A DNA stretch of 64,000 nucleotides from Xenophilus aerolatus (GCA_029968055.1 JASCNX010000007.1:62001-126000); one strand, 5' to 3'. Positions 19,956 through 32,557 are shown, numbered from the stretch's first letter. Notes: generated by a model not told the origin, from the letters alone. Numbers and translations are program-made.

Positions 19956-20930
19956 TCACTGCGGCTTGGCCAGCCCCAGCTTGTCGATCACGGCCTTCTC
20001 GCGTTGCACCGTGTCCTGCGCGAACTTCGCGTAGTCGGCGCTGTTCATGTAGATGGGCTGCATGTCGTACTTGGCCAGCGTGGCGACGTAGCTGGGGTCC
20101 TCCATTGCCTTCTTGAAGGCATCGTGCAGGCGCTTGACCACCTCGGGCGGCGTGCCCTTGGGCGCGCCGATACCGAAGGGCGAGTTCTGCACGATGTCGT
20201 AGCCCAGTTCCTTGAGCGTGGGCGCATCGGGAAACTTCGCGAGCCGCTTGTCGCCCCAGGTGTTGAGCACGCGCAGCTTGCCGGCCTCGACCTGCGGGGC
20301 GAAGCCCGTGCTGTCGGCGCCGGCCATGAGCTGGCCGCTGACCAGCGCCAGCATCAGGTCGGCGCTACCCTTGTAGGGCACGTGCTGCAGCTCGATGCCG
20401 GCCTGCTGGGCCACGATCTCGGTCGTGAGGTGCGGGCTGGTCAGCGTGCCGGTGGAGCCGTAGCTGAGCTTGCCCGGGTTGGCCTTGGCATAGGCCACGA
20501 AGTCGGCCCAGTTCTTGAGCGGGCTGTCCGTCGGCACCACGATGCCGAAGGCATAGCCCGTCACGTTGATGACGTAGCTGATGTCCTTGACCGGGTCCCA
20601 GTTGATCTTGGTCGTGTAGCCCAGGCGGAACACGCCGAGCGGAATCTGCGCGATGGTGTAGCCGTCGGCCGGCGCCGTCTGCAGCTGCTGCGCCGGCAGC
20701 GTGCCGCCCGCGCCGGGTTTGTTCTCGATGATGACCGGGTGGCCCAGCACGCGCGCGGCGTTGTCGGCCAGCGAACGCATCGTGATGTCGGTGGGCCCGC
20801 CCGCCGGGAAGGCGATCACCAGCTTGATCGGCTTCTCGGGAAAGGTCTTCCAGGCCTGGGCGTGGGCGTGGGGCGCGGCGAGGCAGACGGCGGCCATCGC
20901 GGCGGCGCCCAGCAGGGAACGACGGAACAT
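19956..20930 (-). CDS. Bug-family tripartite tricarboxylate transporter receptor (TctC-like)
   Basis: A 324-residue periplasmic receptor with a Sec signal peptide (cleavage near AHAQA). The motifs PIKLVIAFPAGGPTD, NKPGAGG and SPFGIGAPKGTP are typical of Bug proteins, which bind carboxylates and are greatly expanded in Burkholderiales. No TctA/TctB membrane partner is adjacent, as is common for orphan Bug genes. ATG 20930 begins the signal peptide. It follows the acetylpolyamine deacetylase gene with a 210-base gap. Confidence 0.93.
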   Translation of the reverse strand: MFRRSLLGAAAMAAVCLAAPHAHAQAWKTFPEKPIKLVIAFPAGGPTDITMRSLADNAARVLGHPVIIENKPGAGGTLPAQQLQTAPADGYTIAQIPLGVFRLGYTTKINWDPVKDISYVINVTGYAFGIVVPTDSPLKNWADFVAYAKANPGKLSYGSTGTLTSPHLTTEIVAQQAGIELQHVPYKGSADLMLALVSGQLMAGADSTGFAPQVEAGKLRVLNTWGDKRLAKFPDAPTLKELGYDIVQNSPFGIGAPKGTPPEVVKRLHDAFKKAMEDPSYVATLAKYDMQPIYMNSADYAKFAQDTVQREKAVIDKLGLAKPQ

Positions 20931-21140
20931 GGGGGTGGGGTCTCCCGGTGTGTGGAGTTGGAACGAAGGCGCCATTGGGCCGGCCACGCCGCGATGCGGC
21001 AATCGGTGAAGTCCCGGCCCGTGTCGCGTTGGCGAAAGGCCCCCGTGCGGCCGGCCGCCCGCGCCGGCCGGACGGACGTGCGCCGCGGCTCGGCCCGGCT
21101 CGGGCAGCGCGCGCCGCGCAACGACCCCGGTCTCCCGGGC

Positions 21141-22184
21141 TCAGTCCGCCTGGACGAAGCCTTCGAGCACGTTCACCGCGTTGACGCCGATCTCGGCGAC
21201 TGCATAGCCGCCCTCGAAGACGAACACCGTCGGCAGGCCGGCCCGCGCGATCTGCTCGCCCACGCGCAGGTAGTCGGCGCTGCGCAGCACGAAGCCCGAG
21301 ATCGGATCGCCCTCGAAGGTGTCGACGCCCAACGACACGACCAGCGCCTGCGCGCCCACCGCAGCGATGCCGGCGAGCGCCTCGGCCAATGCGCCCTGCC
21401 ACGCGTCGAACTCCGTGCCGCGCGGCAGAGGCAGGTTGTGGTTGAAGCCCAGGCCCGCGCCCTCGCCGCGCTCGTCGGCATGGCCCAGGTAGTAGGGGTA
21501 GTCGTTGCGCGGGTCGCCGTGCAGGCTGGCCACGTGCACGTCGCTGCGGGCGTAGAAGATCGCCTGCGTGCCGTTGCCGTGGTGGTAGTCGATGTCGAGC
21601 ACCGCCACGCGCGCCGCGCCCCCGTCGCGCAAGGCCTGCGCCGCAACGGCGGCGTTGTTGAGGAAGCAGTAGCCGCCGAAGAAGTCCGCGCCCGCATGGT
21701 GGCCCGGCGGCCGAGTGAGCGCGAAGGCCGCGCGCTCGCCGGCCAGCACCCGCTGCGCGGCCGTCCATGCACAGGCCGCGCCGTGGCGCGCGGCGTCCCA
21801 GGTGCCGGCCATCAGCGGCGAGCCGGCATCGAAGCAGTACAGGCCCAGGCGCGCCGCGAAGCGCTCGGGCACCACATCGCGCCGCATCCCCGGCGCGGGC
21901 CAGTACGAGGGCAGCACGTTGTGCTGCGCGTTGGCCGGGTCCAGCGCCACCCACTCGTCCCACGCACCGGCCAGGAAGGCCAGGTAGCGCGCGTTGTGCA
22001 CCTTCGCCAACAGGGCCTCGTCGAAGGCATCGGGCGCCTCCACCGGCCCGAGCGCGCGGCGCTGCAGTTCCGCCAGCACGTGGTCGACCCGGTCGGGCTT
22101 CTCGAAGCAGGGCACCAGCTCGCCGCGGAACATCTCGAAGCGGCCCCGGTGCCGGCTGTGGCGGTCGTTGAGGATCGTGCGCAT
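21141..22184 (-). CDS. Histone-deacetylase-family acetylpolyamine amidohydrolase
   Basis: A 347-residue class II HDAC-like zinc hydrolase. RPPGHHAG supplies the tandem catalytic His, DIDYHHGNGTQ the zinc Asp/His strand, and the C-terminus has FEGGYAV with the catalytic Tyr region. Bacterial relatives deacetylate N-acetylpolyamines or aldehyde-dehydrogenase-linked amides. Downstream on the same strand lies a Bug receptor, and upstream a VF530-type protein, suggesting a loose operon. A polyamine substrate is family-based inference. Confidence 0.9.
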   Translation of the reverse strand: MRTILNDRHSRHRGRFEMFRGELVPCFEKPDRVDHVLAELQRRALGPVEAPDAFDEALLAKVHNARYLAFLAGAWDEWVALDPANAQHNVLPSYWPAPGMRRDVVPERFAARLGLYCFDAGSPLMAGTWDAARHGAACAWTAAQRVLAGERAAFALTRPPGHHAGADFFGGYCFLNNAAVAAQALRDGGAARVAVLDIDYHHGNGTQAIFYARSDVHVASLHGDPRNDYPYYLGHADERGEGAGLGFNHNLPLPRGTEFDAWQGALAEALAGIAAVGAQALVVSLGVDTFEGDPISGFVLRSADYLRVGEQIARAGLPTVFVFEGGYAVAEIGVNAVNVLEGFVQAD

Positions 22185-22205
22185 CGGGTGTGCCTCGTCC
22201 CGACC

Positions 22206-22493
22206 TCAGGCCGGATCGCTGCCCGCCGCGCGCGCACGTCGCTCATCGCGCAGCATGAACAGGTACAGGCTCTCGACCTTCTCGCGGGCCCAGGGCGTCT
22301 TGCGCAGGAACTTGAGGCTCGACGCGATGCTCGGGTCGGCGGTGAAGCAGCGGATGGGAATGCGCGCCCCCAGGTCGGCCCAACCGTATCGCGCCACCAG
22401 CGCCGTGACGATGGTCTCCAGCGTCAGTCCGTGCAGCGGGTTGCGGGGCTGCGCGGGTGGCGGTGCGGGTGCGGGCGGCGACGTGTCGGTCAT
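22206..22493 (-). CDS. VF530-family (DUF2132) small protein
   Basis: A 95-residue protein. The core [12 protein letters not shown]...[15 protein letters not shown]...[16 protein letters not shown] is the DUF2132 signature. Members are small, conserved in proteobacteria, and the VF530 structure suggested nucleic-acid binding. The N-terminal 18 residues are Pro-rich and variable. It lies 21 bases upstream of the acetylpolyamine deacetylase gene and may be cotranscribed. Confidence 0.85.
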   Translation of the reverse strand: MTDTSPPAPAPPPAQPRNPLHGLTLETIVTALVARYGWADLGARIPIRCFTADPSIASSLKFLRKTPWAREKVESLYLFMLRDERRARAAGSDPA

Positions 22494-22677
22494 TGGGTGG
22501 ATTCTCGCGTGGGGCACCGGACGCCTTCGAGTTGAACCGGTGCGAGCCTCCCAGCCGGCCGAAATGGTCGCAGCCTGTGATGAATTCGTCGCAGTGCCGG
22601 CAGACCATTCTTCGATCGACGCCGGAATCGTCAGATCCCGCGTACAAGCCGCCAACCTCGAACGGGAGACTTTCAAC

Positions 22678-23124
22678 ATGTTGCGCAAGATCATCGTGAG
22701 GCGCAATCCAAAGCTTGCCGCCTGGCTGCTTGCCTTGGCGCTGGCGCCGTGCGCTGCGCAGGCTTGCTCGATCTCGATCCAAATCACGCTCGATTTCCAG
22801 AAACACTCTGCGGAGCTGGATCGGACTCAGATCATTCGTCTCGCCAACTGGCTGACCAAGGTGAAAGGCTGGTACCGCTATGAGGACGCTGACGTAGAAG
22901 GGGTTGCCAGCACGGACGCGCCAGGCAGCAAGGCGCTGGCAAGGCGAAGGGCGCAAATCACCGCACGTGCGCTCCACAGTCTTTACGACGGGCTGGAAAT
23001 CCGCTCCAGCGCAAACTCGTACCCACCGTCGATGCAGTCGAAGCGGGACTATGCGGTCATTCAGTTGTATCCGATCGATCCGCCCGCTTGCGGCTCTGCC
23101 CCGGTTCCGGGCACTCCGCCTTGA
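22678..23124 (+). CDS. Small exported OmpA-like protein
   Basis: A 148-residue protein with a Sec-type leader ending in AAQA before Cys25; this could also be read as a lipobox. The mature part ([20 protein letters not shown], then [12 protein letters not shown] and [12 protein letters not shown]) follows the order of an OmpA-C-like peptidoglycan-binding domain in shortened form. GGGAGA lies 6-11 bases before the ATG. It is divergent from the VF530 gene and has no obvious partners. The peptidoglycan-binding role is inferred from the fold pattern only. Confidence 0.7.
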   Translation: MLRKIIVRRNPKLAAWLLALALAPCAAQACSISIQITLDFQKHSAELDRTQIIRLANWLTKVKGWYRYEDADVEGVASTDAPGSKALARRRAQITARALHSLYDGLEIRSSANSYPPSMQSKRDYAVIQLYPIDPPACGSAPVPGTPP

Positions 23125-23320
23125 GGAGTAGCTCACTGCCACGCATGTCGAAGCGGTGATGGCGCCGACGCCGAGTTCCCCACGAGCACTCGGCAGAACT
23201 GAAGCACGCCGCCGCGGAATCATTGGCGAGCGGCTGTGCGCGCCGCCTGCCACAAACGCCCACCCCCACGGGCGCTGGCGCGACTCTCGTCAATGACCCG
23301 GCGAGCCCGGACCCACGCCC

Positions 23321-26300
23321 TCAGCGCGCCAGCACCGGCGCCAGCGCCGCCCCCGTGTGCGTGCCCAGCCGCACCACCTCTTCAGGCGGTGCCGATGCCA
23401 CGACGCGCCCGCCCTGGCTGCCGCCCTCGGGCCCCAGGTCCACGATCCAGTCGGCCTCGGCGATGAGGTCCAGGTCGTGCTCGATCACGACCACGCTGTG
23501 GCCGCCGTTGACCAGGCGGTGCAGCACGTGGATGAGCTTCTCCACGTCGGCCATGTGCAGGCCGACCGTGGGCTCGTCGAGCACATAGAGCGTGTGCGGC
23601 GCCTTGTTGCCGCGGCGCGTGACGTCGTCGCGCACCTTGCTTAGCTCCGTGACCAGCTTGATGCGTTGTGCCTCGCCGCCCGACAGCGTGGGTGAGGGCT
23701 GGCCCAGCGTGAGGTAGCCCAGGCCCACGTCCTTGAGCAGCTGCAGCGGGTGGCTGATGACGGGCATGCTGGCGAAGAACTCGACGGCCTCGTCGACCTC
23801 CATCTGCAGCACGTCGCCGATGCTCTTGCCGCGCCAAGTCACGGCCAGCGTCTCGGGGTTGAAGCGCGCGCCGTGGCAGCTCTCGCAGGGCACCTTCACG
23901 TCGGGCAGGAAGCTCATCTCGATGGTGCGCACGCCCGCGCCTTCGCAGGTCGGGCAGCGGCCCTCGCCGGTGTTGAAGCTGAAGCGCCCCGGCCCGTAGC
24001 CGCGGGCCTTGGCTTCCAGGGTGTCGGCGAAGAGCTTGCGGATGGTGTCCCAGAAGCCGATGTAGGTGGCGGGGCAACTGCGCGGCGTCTTGCCGATGGG
24101 GGTCTGGTCGACCTCGAGCACGCGATCGATCTCCTCGTAGCCCGCGACGCCGGTGCAGCCGGCCCAGCGGGGGCGCTTGCCCGCCGCGTCGGCTTCCCGC
24201 CCGGCCCGGGTCGAACGCTGCTGCACGATCGCCTGCACGTTGTCGAGCAGCACGTCGCGCGCCAGCGTGGACTTGCCCGAGCCGCTGACGCCGGTGACCA
24301 CCACCAGGCGGTTGAGCGGGATGCTCACATCGACCGACTGCAGGTTGTGCAGGTTCGCCCCCGCCACCGCGAGCCATGACACCGCGCCCTCGCCCTCCTC
24401 GGCGGTTTCCGACACGAAGCGCCGCGCATGCAGCGGGTGGCGGATCGCATCGCGCAGGTAGCGGCCGGTCAGCGAATCCTCGGACCGCTGGACCTCGTCC
24501 ACCGTGCCCTGGGCGACGACCCGGCCGCCGCGCTTGCCGGCGCTGGGGCCGATGTCGATGATGTGGTCGGCGCGGCGGATGGTGTCCTCGTCGTGCTCCA
24601 CCACCACCAGCGTGTTGCCCTTGTCGCCCAGCTTGTGCAGCGCGTCGAGCAGGATCTGGTTGTCGCGCGCATGCAGGCCGATGGTCGGCTCGTCGAGCAC
24701 ATAGCACACGCCCTGCAGGTTGCTGCCCAGCTGCGCCGCCAGGCGGATGCGCTGCGCCTCGCCGCCGCTGAGGGTCGGCGCGCCACGGTCGAGCGTGAGG
24801 TAGCCCAGCCCGACCTCCTCGAGGAACTCGAGGCGGCTGCGGATCTCGGGGAGCAGGTCGCGCGCGATCTCGGCCTCGCGGCCGCTCATCGCCAGGGTCT
24901 CGACCCATTTCCGGATGTCGGTGACCGACAGGTGCGCGATGTCGGCGATGCCCACGCCCGCGAAGCGCACGGCGCGCGCCGTGGCGTTGAGGCGCGTGCC
25001 CTCGCAGGTCGGGCAGGCGACGTCGGCGACGTCCTCGACGTCCGGCTCGGCAAAGGTCTGCTCGCGGCCGCGGTTGTCCTCGGCCATGGTCGAATCGTCC
25101 AGCGCCTTGCGCTGTTCCTTCGTCAGCTTCACGCCGGTGCCCACGCAGTCGGGGCACCAGCCGTGCTTGCTGTTGTACGAGAAGAGGCGCGGGTCCAGCT
25201 CGGCGTACGAGGTGGCGCACACCGGGCAGGCGCGCAGGGTCGAGAAGACCTGCACCCGGCCGATGCCGGCGGTGGAACTGCCGGCGAGCATGGCCGCCTT
25301 CAGCCCCGCGAGGCCGTGCAGCACATGCACCACGCCCTTGCCGTGCTCCAGCGCGCGGGTGAGAGCCTCGCGCAGCTCGGCCTCGCGCGCCGGCTCGATG
25401 TCGAGGCTGGCCACCGGCAGTTCGATGGTGTGCTCCTTGAAGCGGTCGATGCGCGGGAAGCCCGTGGTGGGCAGGAACTCGCCGTCCACGCGCAGGTGGG
25501 TGTAGCCGCGCGGCCGCGCCCAGTCGGCCAGCTCGGTGTAGACGCCCTTGCGGTTGACCACCAGCGGCGCGAGCAGGCCGATATGCTGGCCCTTGAAGTG
25601 CCGCAGCAGCTGCGCCGCGATGCTGTCGGGCGTCTGCGGCTGCACCGCCGCGCCGTCGAAGATGCAGTGCTGCACGCCGAGCTTGACGTACAGCAGCCGC
25701 AGGAAGTGCCACACCTCGGTCGTGGTGCCCACCGTGCTCTTGCGCCCACCGCGCGACAGGCGCTGCTCGATGGCCACGGTGGGCGGGATGCCGTACACCG
25801 CATCCACCTCGGGCCGGCCGGCCGGCTGCACGATGCTGCGCGCGTACGCGTTGAGCGATTCGAGGTACCGGCGCTGCCCTTCGTTGAAGAGGATGTCGAA
25901 GGCCAGCGTGGACTTGCCCGAGCCGCTGACGCCCGTCACGACGGTGAAGCGTCCGCGCGGGATATCCACGCTGAGGTTTTTCAGGTTGTGCTCGCGGGCG
26001 TTTACGATCTCGATGGCGTCGCGCCCGGGCGCGGGTGCCACCTCGTAACGCGGTGCCTTCTCCCGCACGGCCAGCGCGGCCGGGCCGAGAGCGGTCTCGT
26101 AGGCGGCCAGCGCGGCGCCGGTGTGCGTGCCGGTCATCTCGCGCACCTCCTCGGGCGTGCCCACGGCCACGACCTGACCGCCGCCTTCGCCGCCCTCGGG
26201 ACCGAGGTCGATCACCCAGTCGCTGGCGCGGATGACGTCGAGGTTGTGCTCGATCACCACGATGGAATGGCCGGCATCGAGCAGCTTGCGCAGCGCGCGC

Positions 26301-29107
26301 ATCAGGCGCGCGATGTCGTCGAAGTGCAGGCCGGTGGTGGGCTCGTCGAAGAGGAAGAGCTGGCCCTTCCTGGCCAGCGGTTGGCGCGACTTGCTGGCCC
26401 CGTTGGCCGCCTCGGCCAGGAAGCCCGCAAGCTTGAGGCGCTGCGCCTCGCCGCCCGAGAGCGTGGGCACCGGCTGGCCGAGCTTGACGTAGTCGAGGCC
26501 CACGTCGACGATGGGCTGCAGCACGCGCTGCACCTCGCGGTCATTGGCGAACACGGCCAGGGCTTCGGCCACGGTGAGTTCGAGGATGTCGGCGACGTTG
26601 TAGGTTCCCAACCCCGTTCGCCCTGAGCTTGTCGAAGGGCCTGCCCCGGCTTCGACAGGCTCAGCCCGAACGGTTCGGGGCCGCTCGATGGTCACCTCGA
26701 GGATCTCCGGCCGGTAACGCTTGCCGTCGCAGTCCGGGCAGCGCAGGTACACGTCCGACAGGAACTGCATCTCCACATGCTCGAAGCCCGAGCCGCCGCA
26801 GGTCGGGCAGCGGCCGTCGCCGGAGTTGAAGCTGAACTTCGCGGCCGTGTAGCCGCGCTGCTTCGACAGGGGCGCGACAGCGAAGATCTCGCGCACGGCA
26901 TCCCAGGCGCCGACATAGCTCGCCGGGTTGGAGCGCGCGGTCTTGCCGATGGGTGACTGGTCGACGAACACCACGTCGCTCAGGTGGTCCGCACCGAGCA
27001 GCCGGTCGTGCACGCCGGCGCCCTCGGTGGGCTTGCCGAAGTGGCGCATCAGCGCGGGCGCGAGCACGTCCTGGATCAGCGTCGACTTGCCCGAGCCGCT
27101 GACGCCGGTGACGGCCACCAGGCGCTGCAGCGGGATCTCGACCGTGACGTCCTTCAGGTTGTGCTCGCGCGCCCCTTCGAGGATGAGGCGCGGCGTGCTG
27201 TCGGCCACCGCGCGCTTGAAGCCCATGCCGATCTGCTTGCGCCCGCCCAGGTAGTCGCCGGTGAGCGTGTGTGCGCCGCGCAGTTCGTCCACCGTGCCGT
27301 CGAACACGACCTGCCCGCCGCGCGCGCCGGGGCCGGGGCCCATGTCGATCACGCGGTCGGCGGCGATCATCACGGCCGGGTCGTGCTCCACCACCACCAG
27401 CGTGTTGCCCGCATCGCGCAGGCGCTGCATGGCCTCGGTGATGCGGTCCATGTCGCGCGGGTGCAGGCCGATGCTGGGCTCGTCGAGCACGAACAGGGTG
27501 TTGACCAGCGAGGTGCCCAGCGCCGTGGTGAGGTTGATGCGCTGCACCTCGCCGCCCGAGAGCGTGCGGCTCTGCCGGTCGAGCGTGAGGTAGCCGATGC
27601 CGACGTCGTGCAGGTAGCGCAGGCGCGTGGTGATTTCCTCGAAGAGCAGCTTGAGCGCCTGCGCCTCGCCTTCGCCGCCGGAGCCGGCGTTGTCGGTGTG
27701 CTCCATGCGGTCGAAGAAGGCGCGCAGCCGCTCGATGGGCATCAGCATCAGGTCGTGCAGGCTCAGGCCCGGCAGGGCCTCCAGGCGCTCGCGCGACCAG
27801 TCCACGCCCACCGGCATGAAGCGCTTGCCCGGCTCGAGCACCGCGTCCGCGTCGGCCTGGCTGCCCAGGCGCCACAGCAGGCTTTCGAGCTTCAGGCGGG
27901 CGCCGCCGCAGGTGGGGCACGGCGTGTAGCTGCGGTACTTGGACAGCAGCACGCGGATGTGCATCTTGTACGCCTTGCTCTCCAGGTAGGCGAAGAAGCG
28001 GCGGATGCCGTACCACTGCTTGTTCCAGTTGCCTTCCTTGTAGTTGGGCGTGCCCTCGATCACCCAGTGCTTCTGCGCGTCGGTGAGTTTGTTCCAGGGC
28101 GTGTCGCGCGGGATGCCGGCGCTCTCGGCATGGCGCATGAGGTCGTCCTGCGCCTCCTTCCAGGCGGGCGTCTGGATGGTCTTGATGGCGCCGGCGCGCA
28201 GCGTGAGCTTGTCGTTGGGCACGACCAGGTTGAAGTCCACCCCGATCACGCGGCCGAAGCCCCGGCAGGCCTCGCAGGCGCCTACGGCCGAGTTGAAGCT
28301 GAACATCGACGGGATGGGGTCGGCGTAGCGGATGTCGCTCTCGGGGCAGTGCAGGCCGGTCGAGAACTTCCATTGCTGGACGTCGCCGCCCTCTTCCCCC
28401 GGCACCGCATACACGGTGACACGCCCCGTGCCCCGCTTGAGCGCCACCTCGATCGCCTCGACCACCCGCGCGCGCTCGGTGGTGGAGAAGCGGAAGCGGT
28501 CGGCCACCACGTCGAGCACCCGGCGCGGCCCGGTGGGCGTCGCCACTTCGCGCTGCGCCTGCACGCGGGTGAAGCCGCTGGCCGACAGCCACTGCTCGAT
28601 CTCGGCCTCGGTGGTGCTGCCCGGCAACTCGACCGGAAAGGTGACCACCAGCCGCGGATCCCCCGCAGCAGCGGAGCGCGCCTGCAGCTCGGCGCAGATG
28701 GTGTCGGGCGTGTCGTGCCGCACCGGCAGCGCGGTCTTGCGGTCGAAAAGCTGGGCGGCCCGCGCGAAGAGCAGCTTCAGGTGGTCGTTGAGCTCCGTCA
28801 TCGTGCCGACCGTGGAGCGCGAGCTGCGCACCGGGTTGGTCTGGTCGATGGCGATGGCCGGCGGCACCCCTTCCACCTTGTCGACCGCCGGCTTGTCCAT
28901 GCGGTCGAGGAACTGGCGCGCATAGGCCGAGAAGGTCTCCACGTAGCGGCGCTGGCCTTCGGCGTAGAGCGTGTCGAACACCAGGCTGGACTTGCCGGAC
29001 CCGCTGGGGCCGGTCACCACCGTCAGTTCACCGGTGCGGATGTCGAGGTCGAGGTTGCGGAGGTTGTGCTGGCGAGCACCGCGGATGCGGATGGAGCCCT
29101 GGGTCAT
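23321..29107 (-). CDS. uvrA: Double-length UvrA excinuclease ATPase
   Basis: A 1928-residue UvrA-like protein, about twice the normal 940-970. It holds two complete UvrA units in tandem: four Walker A motifs (one GPSGSGKS, three GVSGSGKS), four LSGGE signatures and several CxxC zinc modules such as CEACRGFG and CPTCGGSG. UvrA locates DNA damage for UvrBC. The family normally dimerises, so this is a covalent double UvrA. A 20-residue segment at about 812-831 is encoded by a palindromic repeat. The start ATG 29107 opens directly on the family sequence. No LexA box was seen upstream. It might be a second UvrA beside a standard one elsewhere. Confidence 0.93.
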   Translation of the reverse strand: MTQGSIRIRGARQHNLRNLDLDIRTGELTVVTGPSGSGKSSLVFDTLYAEGQRRYVETFSAYARQFLDRMDKPAVDKVEGVPPAIAIDQTNPVRSSRSTVGTMTELNDHLKLLFARAAQLFDRKTALPVRHDTPDTICAELQARSAAAGDPRLVVTFPVELPGSTTEAEIEQWLSASGFTRVQAQREVATPTGPRRVLDVVADRFRFSTTERARVVEAIEVALKRGTGRVTVYAVPGEEGGDVQQWKFSTGLHCPESDIRYADPIPSMFSFNSAVGACEACRGFGRVIGVDFNLVVPNDKLTLRAGAIKTIQTPAWKEAQDDLMRHAESAGIPRDTPWNKLTDAQKHWVIEGTPNYKEGNWNKQWYGIRRFFAYLESKAYKMHIRVLLSKYRSYTPCPTCGGARLKLESLLWRLGSQADADAVLEPGKRFMPVGVDWSRERLEALPGLSLHDLMLMPIERLRAFFDRMEHTDNAGSGGEGEAQALKLLFEEITTRLRYLHDVGIGYLTLDRQSRTLSGGEVQRINLTTALGTSLVNTLFVLDEPSIGLHPRDMDRITEAMQRLRDAGNTLVVVEHDPAVMIAADRVIDMGPGPGARGGQVVFDGTVDELRGAHTLTGDYLGGRKQIGMGFKRAVADSTPRLILEGAREHNLKDVTVEIPLQRLVAVTGVSGSGKSTLIQDVLAPALMRHFGKPTEGAGVHDRLLGADHLSDVVFVDQSPIGKTARSNPASYVGAWDAVREIFAVAPLSKQRGYTAAKFSFNSGDGRCPTCGGSGFEHVEMQFLSDVYLRCPDCDGKRYRPEILEVTIERPRTVRAEPVEAGAGPSTSSGRTGLGTYNVADILELTVAEALAVFANDREVQRVLQPIVDVGLDYVKLGQPVPTLSGGEAQRLKLAGFLAEAANGASKSRQPLARKGQLFLFDEPTTGLHFDDIARLMRALRKLLDAGHSIVVIEHNLDVIRASDWVIDLGPEGGEGGGQVVAVGTPEEVREMTGTHTGAALAAYETALGPAALAVREKAPRYEVAPAPGRDAIEIVNAREHNLKNLSVDIPRGRFTVVTGVSGSGKSTLAFDILFNEGQRRYLESLNAYARSIVQPAGRPEVDAVYGIPPTVAIEQRLSRGGRKSTVGTTTEVWHFLRLLYVKLGVQHCIFDGAAVQPQTPDSIAAQLLRHFKGQHIGLLAPLVVNRKGVYTELADWARPRGYTHLRVDGEFLPTTGFPRIDRFKEHTIELPVASLDIEPAREAELREALTRALEHGKGVVHVLHGLAGLKAAMLAGSSTAGIGRVQVFSTLRACPVCATSYAELDPRLFSYNSKHGWCPDCVGTGVKLTKEQRKALDDSTMAEDNRGREQTFAEPDVEDVADVACPTCEGTRLNATARAVRFAGVGIADIAHLSVTDIRKWVETLAMSGREAEIARDLLPEIRSRLEFLEEVGLGYLTLDRGAPTLSGGEAQRIRLAAQLGSNLQGVCYVLDEPTIGLHARDNQILLDALHKLGDKGNTLVVVEHDEDTIRRADHIIDIGPSAGKRGGRVVAQGTVDEVQRSEDSLTGRYLRDAIRHPLHARRFVSETAEEGEGAVSWLAVAGANLHNLQSVDVSIPLNRLVVVTGVSGSGKSTLARDVLLDNVQAIVQQRSTRAGREADAAGKRPRWAGCTGVAGYEEIDRVLEVDQTPIGKTPRSCPATYIGFWDTIRKLFADTLEAKARGYGPGRFSFNTGEGRCPTCEGAGVRTIEMSFLPDVKVPCESCHGARFNPETLAVTWRGKSIGDVLQMEVDEAVEFFASMPVISHPLQLLKDVGLGYLTLGQPSPTLSGGEAQRIKLVTELSKVRDDVTRRGNKAPHTLYVLDEPTVGLHMADVEKLIHVLHRLVNGGHSVVVIEHDLDLIAEADWIVDLGPEGGSQGGRVVASAPPEEVVRLGTHTGAALAPVLAR
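26614..26673. repeat. In-frame palindromic repeat inside uvrA (family 1, copy 1)
   Basis: A 60-bp element beginning CCGTTCGCCCTGAGCTTGTC and ending with its near-complement GACAGGCTCAGCCCGAACGG. It is a multiple of three and is read through as [20 protein letters not shown] between an IERPR strand and the next domain. Related copies lie at 37035-37118 and 48294-48353. Confidence 0.9.
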
Positions 29108-29236
29108 GCGTGCCTTGTGGGTGGCGGGAGGAAGGGGGGCAAGCATTCTAGGAATGGGGGTCGGCGCCGTCCGGCCGCCGCCGGATGCGCCGCCGCCACG
29201 CAGGGGTTTGTCCGGATCGCATTCGCGTCACTTTAA

Positions 29237-29261
29237 GTAACAAATACGCGTTCTTTGTTAC
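29237..29261. promoter_or_regulatory. Palindromic operator-like site upstream of the 29306 receptor gene
   Basis: Perfect 8-bp inverted repeat GTAACAAA / TTTGTTAC separated by 9 bases, in the AT-richest part of the gap between divergent uvrA and the receptor gene. It lies 45 bases before the receptor ATG, so it could be a regulator site or an mRNA hairpin. No regulator gene is adjacent. Confidence 0.5.
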
Positions 29262-29305
29262 CCGCATTCGCCCGCGAAAGCGGCACCACCCTGGAGACAT
29301 CGACC

Positions 29306-30421
29306 ATGCGCCGACCCTTCCGCCTGGCTGCCATCGCGCTCGGCCTTGCCCTCGCCGCCCACCACGCCGCCCAGGCGCAGGTGCTGATCGGACAGACCGC
29401 GGGCATGACCGGACCGGTCGCGGCCAGCGTCAACGAGACCATCGCCGGCGCACAGCTGGTCATCGACGCGGCCAACGCGCAGGGTGGCATCCATGGCGAG
29501 CCGATCGAGATGGTGCGGCTGGACGACGGCTTCGACGTGAAGCGCGCGGCGGAGAACGGCCGCGTGCTCATCGAGGAGCGCAAGGTCGTGGCCCTGTTCA
29601 TGACGCGCGGGACGCCGCACTCGCAAGCCATCATCCCGCTGCTGGACAGGCACGGCGTGGCGCTGGTCGGCCCGTCGACGGGTGCGATGGCGCTGCACAA
29701 GCCGGTGCAGCGGCACGTGTTCAACGTGCGCGCCACCTACCAGCGCGAGGCCGAGAAGGCGGTGCAGCACCTGAGCACCGTCGGCATGAGCCGCATCGCC
29801 GTGGTGTACGTGACCGACTCCTTCGGCCAGGACGCGCTCGAAGGCGCGATGAACGGCTTCAAGGCGGTCAAGGGGCAGCCGGCCGCGGCCATCCAGGCCG
29901 ACCGCGAGAAGCCCGACTACGCCGCCATCGTGCCGAAGATCGTCGAATCCAACGCGCAGGCCGTGCTGTGGATCGGCTCGGGCACGGCCGTGGTCGAGGG
30001 CGTGAAGGCGCTGCGCGCGGCCGGCTCGGCGGCCCAGGTGGTGACGCTGTCGAACAACGCGTCATCGGGCTTCATCAAGCAGCTGGGCGACGCCAGCCGC
30101 GGCGTGATCGTGACGCAGGTCTTTCCCAGCGAACGCGCCATGGGCCAGCCGATGGTGAAGGAAGCCACCACGCTGGCGAAGGCCAAAGGCCAGATGGAGC
30201 TCTCGCCGGCGGCCCTGGAGGGCTTCGCGTCGGCCAAGGTGATGGTGGAGGCGCTGCGCCGCGCCGGGCCCAAGCCCACGCGGGCCAAGGTGCTGGCCGC
30301 GCTGGACGGGTTGAAGAGCTACGACGTCGGCGGCATGGAGGTCAGCTACTCGCCGCAGGACCACTCGGGCATCGACTTCGCCGACCTGTCGATCATCAGC
30401 GAAGGCCGCTTCAAGCGCTGA
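29306..30421 (+). CDS. Branched-chain amino acid-type ABC substrate-binding protein
   Basis: A 371-residue periplasmic binding protein of the LivJ/LivK type-I fold, with a signal peptide ending near AAQAQ. It begins IGQTAGMTGPVAASVNE and contains the usual GTPHSQAIIPLL and VTDSFGQD segments. GGAG lies 11 bases before ATG 29306. No permease or ATPase is adjacent, so it is an orphan receptor, as is frequent in Comamonadaceae. Ligands of this family range from amino acids to aromatic acids. Confidence 0.9.
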   Translation: MRRPFRLAAIALGLALAAHHAAQAQVLIGQTAGMTGPVAASVNETIAGAQLVIDAANAQGGIHGEPIEMVRLDDGFDVKRAAENGRVLIEERKVVALFMTRGTPHSQAIIPLLDRHGVALVGPSTGAMALHKPVQRHVFNVRATYQREAEKAVQHLSTVGMSRIAVVYVTDSFGQDALEGAMNGFKAVKGQPAAAIQADREKPDYAAIVPKIVESNAQAVLWIGSGTAVVEGVKALRAAGSAAQVVTLSNNASSGFIKQLGDASRGVIVTQVFPSERAMGQPMVKEATTLAKAKGQMELSPAALEGFASAKVMVEALRRAGPKPTRAKVLAALDGLKSYDVGGMEVSYSPQDHSGIDFADLSIISEGRFKR

Positions 30422-30455
30422 CGCGCAGCGCGGCCCGCCCCGGCTGCTGCGCGGG

Positions 30456-30608
30456 CTACTTGCCCGTGCCGGTCGTCGCGGGCGCCGCCGGCGCGTGCAC
30501 GTCACCGCCGTGCTTCTCGCCGCTCATGTCGACCTTGTCGCCGGCCTTGAGGATGACGAACAGGGCAATGGCGGCGAACACGGCGAAGCCGATGGCGATC
30601 TTCCACAT
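30456..30608 (-). CDS. Small single-pass membrane protein
   Basis: A 50-residue protein with one transmembrane helix (about residues 4-22, IAIGFAVFAAIALFVILKAG) followed by a short polar tail rich in Gly, Ala and Thr. A GAAGGA site lies 9 bases before the ATG at 30608. It lies downstream of the MHS transporter but beyond that gene's terminator, so it probably has its own promoter. Function unknown. Confidence 0.7.
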   Translation of the reverse strand: MWKIAIGFAVFAAIALFVILKAGDKVDMSGEKHGGDVHAPAAPATTGTGK

Positions 30609-30670
30609 GGAAACGGGTCCTTCAAGTCTGAACTGGAAACGCTGAACGGCCTGCAGCGGGCCGGCTCGAG

Positions 30671-30716
30671 AAAAGGGCTTCGCGGCGCCACCGCAGGCGC
30701 GGCACGAAGCCCTTTT
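30671..30716. terminator. Terminator after the MHS transporter
   Basis: A perfect 12-bp stem, AAAAGGGCTTCG with CGAAGCCCTTTT, around a 22-base GC-rich loop. A T-run closes either strand. It lies 45 bases past the stop of the minus-strand transporter gene. Confidence 0.85.
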
Positions 30717-30760
30717 GTCGAACCTCCACAGCGGCCGTGCCGCCGTGGAGAACCTCAACG

Positions 30761-32455
<1,695 letters not shown>

Positions 32456-32557
32456 TGCTGTCTCCTCGTGAATTGGTTGGCCGGCCCTTCGCGGGCCGTG
32501 CGGGATTCTTGGAGGAGCGACTGACCACAGGCTTTCGCCAAACTGACGGCTCGCTGT

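Noticed and set aside
24428-29236. Long plus-strand frames opposite uvrA
   Set aside because: They mirror the UvrA coding frame and show no domain or motif of their own.
29108-29236. Search for a LexA (SOS) box upstream of uvrA
   Set aside because: No CTGT-N8-ACAG-like site was found in the gap, so SOS control is not claimed.
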